Below are positions 44,171 to 53,983 of a DNA stretch of 64,000 bases, one piece after another. Positions within the stretch are counted from its first letter, which is position 1, and the number at the start of each line of letters is the position of its first letter. This stretch comes from Lewinellaceae bacterium SD302 (GTDB lineage: Bacteria > Bacteroidota > Bacteroidia > Chitinophagales > Saprospiraceae). The stretch is taken from positions 248,001-312,000 of the forward strand of contig PDLQ01000001.1 in NCBI GenBank assembly GCA_002591745.1. Direction: 5' to 3'. The translations under genes and the position numbers were made by a program. The notes beneath the pieces were generated by a model. That model saw nothing but the letters and a program-made list of their open reading frames with translations, was not told where the DNA came from and did no database searches.

Positions 44171-45841
44171 ATGAGCAACGCCACCCATCCATTACCCCGC
44201 ATCAACCCCACGGAAACCACTGCCTGGAAGAACCTGCAGCGGCATTTTGATGACCATCGGGACCGCCAGATGTCAGACCTGTTTGAAAAGGACCCGGAGC
44301 GGTTCAAAAAATTCAGCCTGAATTTCGAAGATATACTGCTGGACTACAGCAAGAACATTATCTCAGATGACACCATGCAACTGCTGCACCAACTGGCGGA
44401 GGAATGTGGCGTTGCCGAAGCTACCGAGGCGATGTTCACCGGCCAGCGGATCAACGCTACCGAAGATCGTGCCGTGTTACACGTGGCGCTACGTAACCGG
44501 AGTGGTGAACCAATCCTCGAAGATGGTGAAGACGTGATGCCGGCCGTCAATGAGACCCTGGCGCGGGTCAAGCATTTTTGCTCGCTCATCCATAATGGCG
44601 TCCACCGGGGCTATTCAGGAAAACGGATAGATACTTTCGTCAACATTGGTATCGGTGGTTCCGATCTGGGCCCGGTAATGGTCACCGAAGCCCTGAAGCC
44701 CTATTGGCTGGATGGAGTGTCCGTCCATTACGTATCTAATATCGACGGTACCCACCTGACGGAGACCCTTAAAAATGTGGACCCGGAAACCACGCTTTTC
44801 CTCATCGCCTCCAAGACATTTACTACTCAGGAGACCATGACCAATGCCAAGAGTGCCCGTAGCTGGTTCCTCGAACACGCTAATGGTCCGGAAGACGTAG
44901 CTAAGCACTTCGTCGCCCTGAGTACCAACGAAGAAGGGGTGAAGGACTTTGGTATCGACCCGGAGAATATGTTCGGTTTTTGGGATTGGGTCGGTGGCCG
45001 TTACTCACTTTCCTCATCTATCGGTACCAGTATCGCCCTGACCATCGGTTTTGATCGCTTTAACGAATTACTGGAAGGCATGCATCAAATGGATCAGCAT
45101 TTTCTTCAGGCCTCACCCGCCGAGAATCTGCCCTTGACCATGGCCCTCATCGGTGTCTGGTACAACAATTTTTACGGCGCTGAAACCGAAGCTATTCTGC
45201 CTTACGATCAGTACCTCCACCGCTTCCCCGCCTACTTTCAACAAGGAAATATGGAGAGTAACGGTAAGTCAGTAGATCGTAACGGGAAGCCCGTTACTTA
45301 TGAGACTGGCCCTATCATCTGGGGAGAGCCAGGTACCAATGGTCAACATGCCTTCTATCAACTCATCCACCAGGGTACCAAGCTCATACCCTGCGATTTC
45401 ATTGCTCCGGCCATCAGCCACAACCCGATCGGTAACCATCACGACATCCTCCTCAGCAATTTCTTCGCTCAGACCGAAGCACTAATGCAAGGGAAGAGTG
45501 CCGATACCGTCCGTGCTGAATTAAAAGCTGCTGGTAAATCCGCCGAAGAGATCGAAGAGCTATTGCCCTTCAAAGTATTTACCGGTAATCGACCGACAAA
45601 CAGCATCTTATTCAAAAAATTGACGCCTGCTGTACTCGGTCAATTGATCGCGCTTTACGAGCATAAGATCTTTATACAGGGCATCATCTGGAACATTTAC
45701 AGTTTCGATCAATGGGGCGTAGAATTAGGCAAGCAACTGGCTAAGGCAATCCTGCCTGAACTCGACGGCAAAGAGCGCGTTACAACCCACGATAGTTCCA
45801 CCAACGGCCTAATCAATGCTTTTAAAGATTGGCGGGATTAA
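44171..45841 (+). CDS. pgi: Glucose-6-phosphate isomerase
   Basis: The enzyme interconverts glucose- and fructose-6-phosphate in glycolysis. The chosen ATG at 44171 ([16 protein letters not shown]) gives 556 residues, normal for the family; another ATG is one codon earlier. Signature segments are [48 protein letters not shown] and the C-terminal [16 protein letters not shown]. No glycolytic gene is adjacent; tpiA lies 14 kb downstream. Confidence 0.96.
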   Translation: MSNATHPLPRINPTETTAWKNLQRHFDDHRDRQMSDLFEKDPERFKKFSLNFEDILLDYSKNIISDDTMQLLHQLAEECGVAEATEAMFTGQRINATEDRAVLHVALRNRSGEPILEDGEDVMPAVNETLARVKHFCSLIHNGVHRGYSGKRIDTFVNIGIGGSDLGPVMVTEALKPYWLDGVSVHYVSNIDGTHLTETLKNVDPETTLFLIASKTFTTQETMTNAKSARSWFLEHANGPEDVAKHFVALSTNEEGVKDFGIDPENMFGFWDWVGGRYSLSSSIGTSIALTIGFDRFNELLEGMHQMDQHFLQASPAENLPLTMALIGVWYNNFYGAETEAILPYDQYLHRFPAYFQQGNMESNGKSVDRNGKPVTYETGPIIWGEPGTNGQHAFYQLIHQGTKLIPCDFIAPAISHNPIGNHHDILLSNFFAQTEALMQGKSADTVRAELKAAGKSAEEIEELLPFKVFTGNRPTNSILFKKLTPAVLGQLIALYEHKIFIQGIIWNIYSFDQWGVELGKQLAKAILPELDGKERVTTHDSSTNGLINAFKDWRD

Positions 45842-45844
45842 TCT

Positions 45845-45912
45845 AATAGCAATGATGGTCTGATCGTATTAACTGGATATACTGCCACGACTATCAGACT
45901 ACTATTACTACA
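45845..45912. terminator. Imperfect hairpin after pgi
   Basis: AATAGCAATGATGGTCTGAT and its imperfect reverse complement ATCAGACTACTATTACTA flank about 30 bases. It is built of iterated short words, as at 52084 and 58029, and probably ends pgi transcription. Confidence 0.4.
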
Positions 45913-45978
45913 ATACTATTTATATATTTGACCAAGCGCACCTGCCGCTAACCTAATTTCAGACACCAATATCCGTAT

Positions 45979-48330
45979 ATGCGTCAATTAACCACTATTC
46001 TGGCTTTCTCTTTTGCGTTGCTGCTGGCCGCGCCGCTGCAAGCTCAATTCCGCTCGGCCATGCGCCAGGCAAACAAAGAATTCGAGCTTCACGCCTATAA
46101 TTCTGCAGTAGTGTCTTACCAACAAGCGCTTGATCGTCGGGATGACGACCTGGAAGCCCTGAGTAAGATCGCGAAGAGTTTCATGATGCTCAACAAGATG
46201 GCCCAGGCCAACCAGTTTTACACCAAGGCCGTTAAAGACCGCAAAGTCTCTGACGAAACCCGTCTGGAACACGCCCACGTACTCCGCGCCTTAGGGCGCT
46301 ACGATGAGGCCAAGCAATGGTACCTCTATTATGCTCAGGAAGCCGACCCGGTAATTGGTAATCACTTTGCTAAAAGCTGTGATTTCGCCAAACAACAAGC
46401 TGCCACCGAAGGAGTTTACATGGCCACCTCTTCGGCTGCTAACTCTCCAACCTCTGATTTCGGCCCGTCTTTTGTCGGCCGTGAACAACTGATCTTCAGT
46501 TCATTCCGTACGGATAAGGGGGGAACCTTTACCGGTCAGGCCCAGAACCAACCACTGGTGGCCGCTTTCGGTCCGAGTGGCGTGCTACAGGAGCCGTTCA
46601 AATTACAGAGTGGCTACGACGGCGGCAACGTTGGACCAGTAAGTTACTCTTCCGATGGATCAATGGTCCTCTTTACCCGTAATAATTTTACCGACGGTAC
46701 CCGAATGATCCCCGAAGCCGGCGCTCAGTTAACGCTCTGGTTCGCCGAGGTCAACCCGAATGGTCAGTGGGTAAACGCCCGTCCCTTGCCTTTCAATAGT
46801 GGCGATTTCAGTACTGGCTACGGCATGTTCGCCCCGGACGGTCAGTCGATCTACTTCGCTTCCGATCGTGAAGGTGGTTACGGTGGATTCGATATTTACC
46901 GTGCCCAGCGCTCCGGTAATGGCTGGTCCCTGATTCCCGAAAATCTGGGGACGATTATTAACTCCGTCGGCAACGAGATCACCCCCTATTTTGACGGAGC
47001 AAATCTGTATTTCTCCTCCGATTGGCACTTTGGCATGGGAGCCTACGATGTCTTCCGTACCGAAATGCAAAACGGACGCCCCAGCAACCTACTGCACATG
47101 GGGAAAAATATCAACAGTTCCCGCGACGATTACGGGTTCGTATTCGACGCCACCCGTAATATGGGGTACGTCGTTTCTAACCGCATTGGCGGCCGGGGCA
47201 ACGAAGACCTTTATCGTATTAGCCAGGCCAGTGACGATCTGGTGATGGTTATCCGCTCGGCCAGCGATGGAAGCGCCGTATCCGGAGCCATTGTTGACCT
47301 GACCGCCTGTGGCGACCAGGCCTATTATGCTGATATCAACGGTCGCTATTCTTTCCGGGCGGTGGCCGGAACAAATTGCGAGCTTACCATCAGCAAGGAA
47401 GGTTACCTTCCGGTGAGTCTCAATGTAGCCAGCCTGACTTCCAATGGCAACTCCGGTGAAGTGCCGGTAATGCTCAGCAAGATCAGCGAAGCCTTTCAGG
47501 GGCGGATTGTAGATGCTCAGTCCCGGATCGGTATCAACAGCGCCCTGGTGCAGACTGTAAATCGTGGCACCGGCAATGTATCTGAAGTCCGGACGGACGG
47601 CAACGGCAATTACTCAGTTGCTATGCAACCCTACAACACTTACGATTTCAGCATCTCGGCGCCGGGTTACGAAACCCTGAATTTCCCGCTGGCTATGGCC
47701 GATGGCTCCGACCGTAACGTACTGGGCGTACTTTCGCTGTTGCCAGGTCAGAATATTCCACCAGTTCCCGGAGATGATAATGATTATGGAGGCCCTGTCG
47801 GCAGTGGTTATTCCGTTCAGCTGGCTTCATTGAGTAAAGAACCGGACATGGGTAAATTTGCCGTCTTGAGCGATCTTGGACAAGTGTACAGCAAACCCGA
47901 AAATGGGGTATACAAGGTTCGGATGGGTATCTTTCAGACTCGTGCCGAGGCTGAAGCTGCCAAAGCTGCACTCGCCGGACGTGGTTACCCCAAAACCTTT
48001 ATTGTAGCAGATACCGGAACAACCGGCGGGCGACCGCTGCCAGATCAGCCGGAGGATAACGCTGCTGGCACCTATCAGCCACCAGTCAGTGGTGCTAACG
48101 GGCCCTACTTCGTACAACTGGGTGCTTATAGCACACCCCGTTACTTTGATGCGGCCAAGGCCCAGCGTATCGGCACACTGGTGCAACGCCAGCGGGGTAA
48201 TCTTACCTTGATGCTGCTCTCAGCCCGCACACCCAATGAAGCACAGCAATTGAAGAATACTGCCCAGGCCAATGGCTATGATAAGGCCTTTATTGTCCAG
48301 GATGTGAACGGTACTTTACAGAAACTGTAG
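45979..48330 (+). CDS. PorE-like envelope protein: TPR, PD40, CRD and two SPOR domains
   Basis: A 783-residue protein with signal peptide (LLLAAPLQAQ). TPR helices (about 28-140) precede a PD40-type beta-propeller (about 150-420, with QLIFSSFRTDKGG, SIYFASDREGGYGGFDIYRA, NLYFSSDWHFGMGAYDVFR and MGYVVSNRIGGRGNEDLYRI). Two carboxypeptidase-regulatory-like domains (about 425-580) follow. PorE of Porphyromonas, a T9SS component, has TPR, PD40, CRD and an OmpA-like peptidoglycan-binding domain. Here the C-terminus has two SPOR domains (YSVQLASLSKEPDMGKFAVL near 615 and YFVQLGAYSTPRYFDAAKAQ near 700) in place of OmpA. SPOR binds denuded peptidoglycan. Confidence 0.75.
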   Translation: MRQLTTILAFSFALLLAAPLQAQFRSAMRQANKEFELHAYNSAVVSYQQALDRRDDDLEALSKIAKSFMMLNKMAQANQFYTKAVKDRKVSDETRLEHAHVLRALGRYDEAKQWYLYYAQEADPVIGNHFAKSCDFAKQQAATEGVYMATSSAANSPTSDFGPSFVGREQLIFSSFRTDKGGTFTGQAQNQPLVAAFGPSGVLQEPFKLQSGYDGGNVGPVSYSSDGSMVLFTRNNFTDGTRMIPEAGAQLTLWFAEVNPNGQWVNARPLPFNSGDFSTGYGMFAPDGQSIYFASDREGGYGGFDIYRAQRSGNGWSLIPENLGTIINSVGNEITPYFDGANLYFSSDWHFGMGAYDVFRTEMQNGRPSNLLHMGKNINSSRDDYGFVFDATRNMGYVVSNRIGGRGNEDLYRISQASDDLVMVIRSASDGSAVSGAIVDLTACGDQAYYADINGRYSFRAVAGTNCELTISKEGYLPVSLNVASLTSNGNSGEVPVMLSKISEAFQGRIVDAQSRIGINSALVQTVNRGTGNVSEVRTDGNGNYSVAMQPYNTYDFSISAPGYETLNFPLAMADGSDRNVLGVLSLLPGQNIPPVPGDDNDYGGPVGSGYSVQLASLSKEPDMGKFAVLSDLGQVYSKPENGVYKVRMGIFQTRAEAEAAKAALAGRGYPKTFIVADTGTTGGRPLPDQPEDNAAGTYQPPVSGANGPYFVQLGAYSTPRYFDAAKAQRIGTLVQRQRGNLTLMLLSARTPNEAQQLKNTAQANGYDKAFIVQDVNGTLQKL

Positions 48331-48350
48331 CACGGTTACTGCTGATTGAA

Positions 48351-48395
48351 TAAGCCCCCAGAGCCTACACAAGCTTCGGGGGCTTAATTATTTTA
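48351..48395 (+). terminator. Rho-independent terminator after the PorE-like gene
   Basis: TAAGCCCCC (48351-48359) and GGGGGCTTA (48378-48386) form a 9-bp stem, with AGC/GCT extras in the loop and ATTATTTT after it. Confidence 0.75.
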
Positions 48396-48420
48396 TCAAT
48401 GATCTTTTAATTGAATTGTC

Positions 48421-49416
48421 ATGCTTCGAGGGTTTGTAATCGGGTTGCTGCTTTTACTGGGTGTAGTAGCTTTGTCATTACGTGGCAACACTGCTACTTT
48501 GTCAGCCAAAAAGCATGGCCAAATCGATCTAAAGCGCTCCGCTTGTGTCGCGGATACCGTTATCGCCCTCTGGCCGGATGATCGTTTTCCCTGCGCTAAT
48601 GAGTTGACCTCGGAAGAATGGACAGATGAGCAAATGGGGCTGATGCAAATAAAGATTCATCGTCCCGAGCTCCACGTTTTTAGGCCGTTCGGTGCAGGAA
48701 AAAAGGACCAGGCCGTGATGATTTGCCCCGGTGGTGGGTATTATCTGCACGCCTGGGAATGGGAAGGTGCGGCAGTCGCCCGGGCGTTCAACCAAAGGGG
48801 AATCACCGCCGCAGTACTGAAATACCGGCTACCGCACTGGGAAACGGAGGATTGCCGAAGTCAGGTTGCCCTCGCTGATGCCCAGCGCGGAATGCAACTA
48901 TTGCGCCATCTGGCGGAAACCGAAAACTTTGATCCGGCAAAGATCGGCATTATGGGCTTTTCGGCGGGCGGACATCTGGCGGCATCCGCTTCGGTGTACA
49001 CCCTGGCGGCCGACCCCGGTCACAAGGAAGATAAAGTCGCTCGCCAAAGCAGCCGGCCCGATTTTAGTATCCTCGTCTATCCGGTAATCAGCATGGATAC
49101 GCTGGGGACCGGCCACGCCGGATCACGAAGGAACCTGATCGGTCGGTCACCGTCGGATGAAATGGTCAAATACTTCAGTCTGGAGAAACAGGTAAACGAG
49201 CGCACTCCGCCTACCATATTGTTTCACGCCGCCGATGACGGAGTCGTCCCGGTACGTAACTCCCTGGACTATTTTTCAGCCCTCAACGCCGCCAAAGTTC
49301 CCGCCAGTTTGAGGGTGTACGCAAAGGGTGGCCACGGCTTCAGTTTTGCTAACGCCTTTACCGGCGACGTCAGCAATTGGTGGCAGAGCTTACTACGCTG
49401 GCTGGAAGATTTGTAA
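48421..49416 (+). CDS. Alpha/beta hydrolase esterase
   Basis: A 331-residue protein with one N-terminal hydrophobic segment (GLLLLLGVVALSLRG), probably a signal anchor or secreted form. It has the esterase motifs MICPGGGYYLHAWEWEGAAV (oxyanion hole), GFSAGGHLAAS (nucleophile Ser), ILFHAADDGVVPVRNS (Asp) and AKGGHGFSF (His). This set is found in acetylxylan-esterase-like enzymes. A GCTACTTTG-family copy lies in the first codons (48489-48507). Confidence 0.86.
   Translation: MLRGFVIGLLLLLGVVALSLRGNTATLSAKKHGQIDLKRSACVADTVIALWPDDRFPCANELTSEEWTDEQMGLMQIKIHRPELHVFRPFGAGKKDQAVMICPGGGYYLHAWEWEGAAVARAFNQRGITAAVLKYRLPHWETEDCRSQVALADAQRGMQLLRHLAETENFDPAKIGIMGFSAGGHLAASASVYTLAADPGHKEDKVARQSSRPDFSILVYPVISMDTLGTGHAGSRRNLIGRSPSDEMVKYFSLEKQVNERTPPTILFHAADDGVVPVRNSLDYFSALNAAKVPASLRVYAKGGHGFSFANAFTGDVSNWWQSLLRWLEDL
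48489..48507 (+). repeat. GCTACTTTG-family motif copy
   Basis: CACTGCTACTTTGTCAGCC, translated as NTATLSAK near the N-terminus of the esterase. Confidence 0.65.
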
Positions 49417-49432
49417 CTGCTATCTTCGCCCG

Positions 49433-50464
49433 ATGTTAGCAGTGAACTTAACCTCCGATACCGTTACCCGACCGACTCCGGCCATGCGCAAAGCCATGTT
49501 CGATGCGGAGGTTGGTGACGACGTTTTCCGCAAAGACCCTACCGTAAACCGACTCGAAGCTATGGCCGCCGAGCGTTTTGGAATGGAGGCCGCCCTGTTC
49601 TGCCCTAGCGGCACCATGACCAATCAGCTGGCCATCAAAATGCATACCCAGCCGCTGGATGAGGTGATCTGCGAAGAGAAAAGCCACGTTTACCAGTACG
49701 AAGGCGGTGTGTACGGTTTGATTAGCAACGTAGCAATGAATCTGGTTAAAGGAAAAGCCGGGAAGCTTCTGAGCGGACAGATAGCAGCAGCCGTAAAACC
49801 CCGGGCGGACTGGCTGCCGGTCAGTAAACTGGTGGTGCTGGAAAATACTTGCAACAAAGGCGGCGGAACCATCTATACCCATGATGAAGCTTCCAGTTTA
49901 GTGCGAGAAGCCCGGGAGCATAAGCTGGCCTGCCACCTGGACGGTGCCCGACTTTTCAACGCCCTGGTCGAAACCGGAGAATCCACGGTAGATTGGGGGG
50001 CAACTTTCGACACGATCAGTATTTGCCTGAGCAAAGGACTGGGGGCGCCCGTGGGTAGTCTTTTACTCGGGCCGGATGAATTGGTCCAAAGGGCCAGACG
50101 CTTCCGAAAAAACCTGGGTGGCGGCATGCGCCAGGCCGGATTTCTGGCAGCAGCGGGTATCTATGCCCTCGAAAATCACGTGGATCGACTGGCCGAAGAC
50201 AACGCCCGCGCCAAGCGACTGGGAGAAGCCATCAAAGAATTGCCTTACGTGACTAACCTTATTCCACCACAGTCCAATATTCTCATCTTCGACCTTAAGG
50301 AAGAGTCCGCAGACAGCTTTCTGGCGCGTTTAAAAGACAAGGGTGTTGAAGCCGTTCCCTTTGGCCCCAAAACCATACGTTTCACCACCCACCTCGACGT
50401 CAACGACGCCATGATCGATCACGTCATTCAAGTAATGAATTCTTTTGCCGATGCATCCCGCTAA
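49433..50464 (+). CDS. ltaE: Low-specificity L-threonine aldolase
   Basis: PLP enzyme splitting threonine (and allo-threonine) into glycine and acetaldehyde. The ATG at 49433 (MLAVNLTSDTVTRPTP) is chosen because the upstream frame translates esterase codons. Of 343 residues, GDDVFRKDPTVNRLEAMAAE, ALFCPSGTMTNQLAIK and CLSKGLGAPVGSLLLG (PLP-binding Lys) are characteristic. It begins 16 bases after the esterase stop and overlaps rlmF by 14 bases. Confidence 0.92.
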   Translation: MLAVNLTSDTVTRPTPAMRKAMFDAEVGDDVFRKDPTVNRLEAMAAERFGMEAALFCPSGTMTNQLAIKMHTQPLDEVICEEKSHVYQYEGGVYGLISNVAMNLVKGKAGKLLSGQIAAAVKPRADWLPVSKLVVLENTCNKGGGTIYTHDEASSLVREAREHKLACHLDGARLFNALVETGESTVDWGATFDTISICLSKGLGAPVGSLLLGPDELVQRARRFRKNLGGGMRQAGFLAAAGIYALENHVDRLAEDNARAKRLGEAIKELPYVTNLIPPQSNILIFDLKEESADSFLARLKDKGVEAVPFGPKTIRFTTHLDVNDAMIDHVIQVMNSFADASR

Positions 50465-51326
50465 CCCCTTCAATCAAGCTTACGACCTTCCCGCCCTTGC
50501 TGAATTGGTTCCCGAACTGAAGGAGAAAATCCGTAATTCCAGGGCCGGCCGGCCTACCATTGACTTCGCGGATGCCGAGGCCGTTAAGTTCCTCAACAAA
50601 GCGTTGTTGAACAAATACTACGGCATCGGGATTTGGGATGTTCCCCCAGGCTACCTTTGCCCACCGGTACCGGGGCGTCTGGATTACCTGCTTCACCTCG
50701 CCGATCTACTACGGTCCAATGGTGAAGAGCCGGGCAAGAATACGCGTATCCTGGACATCGGCACTGGAGCCAACCTGATCTACCCGCTACTCGGTTCATC
50801 GAAAGAATTTAACTGGCGCTTTGTCGCCACGGAAACCGATACCACGGCCCTGAAAACGGCCCAGGCCATCATTCAGGCCAACGATTTAGGTAAGCGTATC
50901 GAACTTCGCCGCCAGAAGGACAAGCAGCAAATTCTCGAAGGTGTAATAGGGGCTGGAGAGTACTTCGCCGCCAGCATCTGCAATCCGCCTTTTTACGGTT
51001 CCGCCGAAGAAGCGGAGCAACATAGTCAGGCCAAATGGCATAAACTCGGCCGTGCCCGGTTCAAGCAACCCACCATCCGTAATTTCGGGGGCCGCGACAA
51101 CGAATTATGGACCCAGGGCGGTGAAAAAGCTTTCCTGCTCCGCCTCATCCAGGAAAGTAAGGAGAAGCCCGATGCCTGTGGCTGGTACACTAGTTTATTG
51201 AGTGCAAAACGTCACGAAACGCCGATCGTACAAGCCTTGAAGCGGGAAAAAGCTAAACGGGTGGAAGTCATCCCGATGGGGCAGGGTAGTAAGGTGAGTC
51301 GCATGGTGGCCTGGCAGTGGAAGTAG
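50451..51326 (+). CDS. rlmF: 23S rRNA adenine-1618 N6-methyltransferase
   Basis: RlmF uses S-adenosylmethionine to methylate A1618 of 23S rRNA. The start MHPANPFNQAYDLPALAEL and the motif WDVPPGYLCPPVPGRLDYLL are specific to this family, and the catalytic motif is SICNPPFYGS. The length of 291 residues is normal. The ATG at 50451 is preferred over a TTG two codons earlier. It overlaps ltaE by 14 bases, so the two are co-transcribed. Confidence 0.93.
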   Translation: MHPANPFNQAYDLPALAELVPELKEKIRNSRAGRPTIDFADAEAVKFLNKALLNKYYGIGIWDVPPGYLCPPVPGRLDYLLHLADLLRSNGEEPGKNTRILDIGTGANLIYPLLGSSKEFNWRFVATETDTTALKTAQAIIQANDLGKRIELRRQKDKQQILEGVIGAGEYFAASICNPPFYGSAEEAEQHSQAKWHKLGRARFKQPTIRNFGGRDNELWTQGGEKAFLLRLIQESKEKPDACGWYTSLLSAKRHETPIVQALKREKAKRVEVIPMGQGSKVSRMVAWQWK

Positions 51327-51348
51327 TGAGTCAGCAAGTCATCTCACG

Positions 51349-52074
51349 TTACGCATGTATTTGCTCATTTCTAGCCTCATAAGTGTCTACCGCGGCCAGT
51401 ACCCCAAAGTATAGCGTACTCCCAATGGCCATCCAACGCCCGATCTCATTTACTTGCGGGTAAGTCCAGACGTTCCAGATTGCCGCGCCGATAAAGATTA
51501 TCGTAGCCCCCAGCGTCGCCGGCCACCAGCGCCCGCCCATACTCGGATAGGCAAAATAGATGGGCAGAAAATGCATTACTGCGAGGATCAGTACCGCCGT
51601 GAAAACATAGTAGGGAGGAGCATCCGGAAAAACAAAGATGATCATGTATACCACCATGTTCCACATCACGGGAAATCCGACAAAGTGCTTTCCGTCGGCG
51701 CTGGTCATATCTTCAATACCGTAGTAAAGCGCCGAGACCAGGAGGATCATGAAAGTGGAGAAGTATTTAGCGAACTCATCCAGGCCGGAAGTCTCGAAAT
51801 ACATATAGGCCGGCAAGATAGCGTAGGTAAAAAAATCGATCACGTAATCGATGTACTTACCGCTTACGTGGGGTAATACCTCTTTCACTTTGGCTATCCG
51901 GGCGAAGGTGCCGTCGATACCGTCGATAACCAGACACAGCAACAACCAGAGCATCGTTTCTCGCCAGTCCTGTTCTACGGCGGCCAGCAGGGCCATAAAC
52001 GCACTCAGCAGCCCCGAGGCGGTAAAAACGTGGACGGCCCAGGCGGTGAGTTTTGCAGATAAGTTCGCTTGCAT
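51349..52074 (-). CDS. pcs: Phosphatidylcholine synthase
   Basis: Pcs joins choline to CDP-diacylglycerol to make phosphatidylcholine. The ATG at 52074 gives 241 residues with about eight membrane helices. The start WAVHVFTASGLLSAFMALLA and the CDP-alcohol motif in DGIDGTFARIAKVKEVLPHV, followed by SGKYIDYVIDFFTYAILPAY, match the Pcs subgroup rather than phosphatidylserine or glycerol-phosphate synthases. A frame extension upstream to 52167 lacks conservation. A choline transporter homologue is divergent next to it, which supports the choline role. Confidence 0.85.
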   Translation of the reverse strand: MQANLSAKLTAWAVHVFTASGLLSAFMALLAAVEQDWRETMLWLLLCLVIDGIDGTFARIAKVKEVLPHVSGKYIDYVIDFFTYAILPAYMYFETSGLDEFAKYFSTFMILLVSALYYGIEDMTSADGKHFVGFPVMWNMVVYMIIFVFPDAPPYYVFTAVLILAVMHFLPIYFAYPSMGGRWWPATLGATIIFIGAAIWNVWTYPQVNEIGRWMAIGSTLYFGVLAAVDTYEARNEQIHA

Positions 52075-52083
52075 TTTGGGAAG

Positions 52084-52202
52084 GTAATGATTTAATGAAG
52101 TATTGATCAAAGGATAAAATAGATACCTTGTTTGCTCAAGCACTGGATCATTGCTTGCATAAATCATCTTCTCACCAGAATATTCAGTTATTAGATCATT
52201 AC
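52084..52202. repeat. Inverted TAATGATCTAAT-type words around the pcs/choline transporter promoter region
   Basis: GTAATGATTTAAT (52084-52096) and ATTAGATCATTAC (52190-52202) are inverted with one mismatch. The same words recur at 58029-58132. They flank the divergent promoter region. Confidence 0.5.
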
Positions 52203-52314
52203 TATTTCTTTTCGGACTCCTTGGCCTGGCCGCACTTTACCTTCTCTTTACCCAGCCGGAAACAGTCGACTGGCCCGCCTTCGGCTTTATGGCCTTCTTC
52301 TACGCGTTGATCTA

Positions 52315-52334
52315 CTACATTGGTCTACATTGGT
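52315..52334 (+). repeat. 10-bp tandem duplication CTACATTGGT
   Basis: Two exact copies lie side by side in the first helix of the choline transporter gene and shift its frame. Confidence 0.9.
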
Positions 52335-53695
52335 GCGGTTATCGCTAAACGCAAGCAGGGTGGTGAATCTGATACCGATGGCGTCATGCTGGCCGGGCGT
52401 GGTTTGCCGGCTTACATCGCCATCTTCACCATGAGCGCAACCTGGGTGGGTGGGGGCTTCATCAACGGTACGGCCGAATACACCGCCAGTAGCGGACTGG
52501 TTTGGGTACAGGCACCCTGGGGTTACGCGTTGAGCCTGGTAATCGGTGGACTGTTTTTCGCCCGCATTATGCGTCGCCGGCGTTACCGGACCATGCTGGA
52601 TCCTTTAGAAGAACGCTACGGAAAGAAAATGACCGCCTTGCTTTTCCTGCCCGCCCTCACCGGTGAGTTGTTCTGGACCGCAGCCATCCTGACGGCACTG
52701 GGCGCGACCTTTTCAACGGTGCTGGGTATCGATATCGAGACATCCATTCTGCTATCGGCTACCGTAGCCATTGCCTATACCGCCCTGGGTGGTCTTTGGG
52801 CCGTTGCCCTGACCGACGTAGTGCAGTTAATCATTTTATTTGTTGGTCTGGCAATCATCTTGCCTTTTGCATTGGAGTACACCGGTGGCTTATCCGCCAC
52901 CTGGGCCAAGTATCAGGATCAGTTCGGTGCGGCGGCCAGTCCTTTCCCCAGCAGAGAAGCTCTGGGTGACAGTTACTGGACCTGGTGGGATTACGCCTTG
53001 CTGCTCGTCTTCGGAGGCATTCCCTGGCAAGTGTATTTTCAGCGGGTATTGGCTGCTAAATCGGAGCGGGTGGCCGTTTGGCTCAGTATTCTCGCCGGGG
53101 TGATCTGTTTGCTGGCCGCCTTTGCGCCAACGGTCATCGGTATGATCAGTGCCACCGTAGATTGGACGGCCCTGGGCACCACGGCTCCTCCCGAAGCTTC
53201 CGCCACATTACCCTGGGTGGTCAAAGAACTGACCCCGCCGCTGGTGGGGATGATCGGCCTGGGAGCAGTAGCTGCTGCGGTAATGTCGTCAGTGGATTCT
53301 TCGGTGCTTTCTGCCAGCAGTATGGGCATCTGGAACGTTTACCGGCCCCTGGTTCAGCCGGATATTTCGGATAGTAATCTGGCCCGGCTCATCAAGCGCT
53401 GTATCTGGATCGTCGGCGTAGCGGCCACCCTCGTTGCCTTCAAGGTGCAGAGTGTATACGAATTGTGGTTTCTGTGCTCCGATTTCGTGTATTGCCTTTT
53501 ATTCCCGGCCTTGGTCTGTGCGCTGTTCCTGCCATTTGCTAATAAGTATGGGGCTTTGGCCGGCTTCCTGGTCGCAGCTTTCCTGCGGTTCGGTGGGGGA
53601 GAGAGCACTTTGGGTATCCCTGCCTTCTTGCCCTACCCAACGGATTTTCCTTTCCGAACTTTGGCGATGGTCAGCGGATTATCAGTAATAATTTT

Positions 53696-53714
53696 GGCTA
53701 GCAAAGTAGCAGCG
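53696..53714 (-). repeat. GCTACTTTG-family copy at a gene end
   Basis: The plus strand reads GGCTAGCAAAGTAGCAGCG, translated as LASKVAAL in the last codons of the choline transporter. Confidence 0.65.
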
Positions 53715-53953
53715 TTACCGGGTAAACGTTGATGCTTATTTGCTATGCTACGCAAGAACAAAGTGCAAGCATAACCGAAAGAGTCGAAGGGGTTTGTGAG
53801 GGCTTCACCACTATGTCGGGAGAATTTTAAACTCATTATTACGGGAATGGCAATAGTTCGTAAAAACCGGGGGAGAGAAACCCGCCGTCCGCAATCTTTC
53901 GAACTGGTAATTTCAAATTAACGCAGCAATATTTCCGCTACTTTAATTTCCCG

Positions 53954-53961
53954 TACCTTTG
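53954..53961 (+). promoter_or_regulatory. TAnnTTTG promoter element of the helicase gene
   Basis: TACCTTTG lies 22 bases before the ATG at 53984 and matches the Bacteroidota -7 consensus; a clear TTG at -33 is absent. Confidence 0.5.
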
Positions 53962-53983
53962 CGGCTTAATTCAAGCTAACCGA

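Larger units (their letters stand above)
52289..53732 (+). pseudogene. CHT-type (SLC5A7-like) choline transporter, interrupted by a 10-bp tandem duplication
   Basis: The product resembles the high-affinity choline transporter of the sodium:solute symporter family: SATWVGGGFINGTAEYTASS, LVWVQAPWGYALSLVIGGLF, RTMLDPLEERYGKKMTALLF and GGIPWQVYFQRVLAAKSERV match CHT sequences closely. The N-terminal helix is read in one frame (MAFFYALIYYIG from 52289) and the rest in another (AVIAKRKQGGESDTDG onward). CTACATTGGT is duplicated in tandem at 52315-52334; deleting one copy gives a continuous 477-codon frame. An alternative TTG start at 52320 would lose half of helix 1. The body is otherwise intact, so this may be recent, phase-variable or an error. 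The real start is uncertain, since upstream codons in frame also look membrane-like (LLFLFGLLGLAALYLL). Confidence 0.8.
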
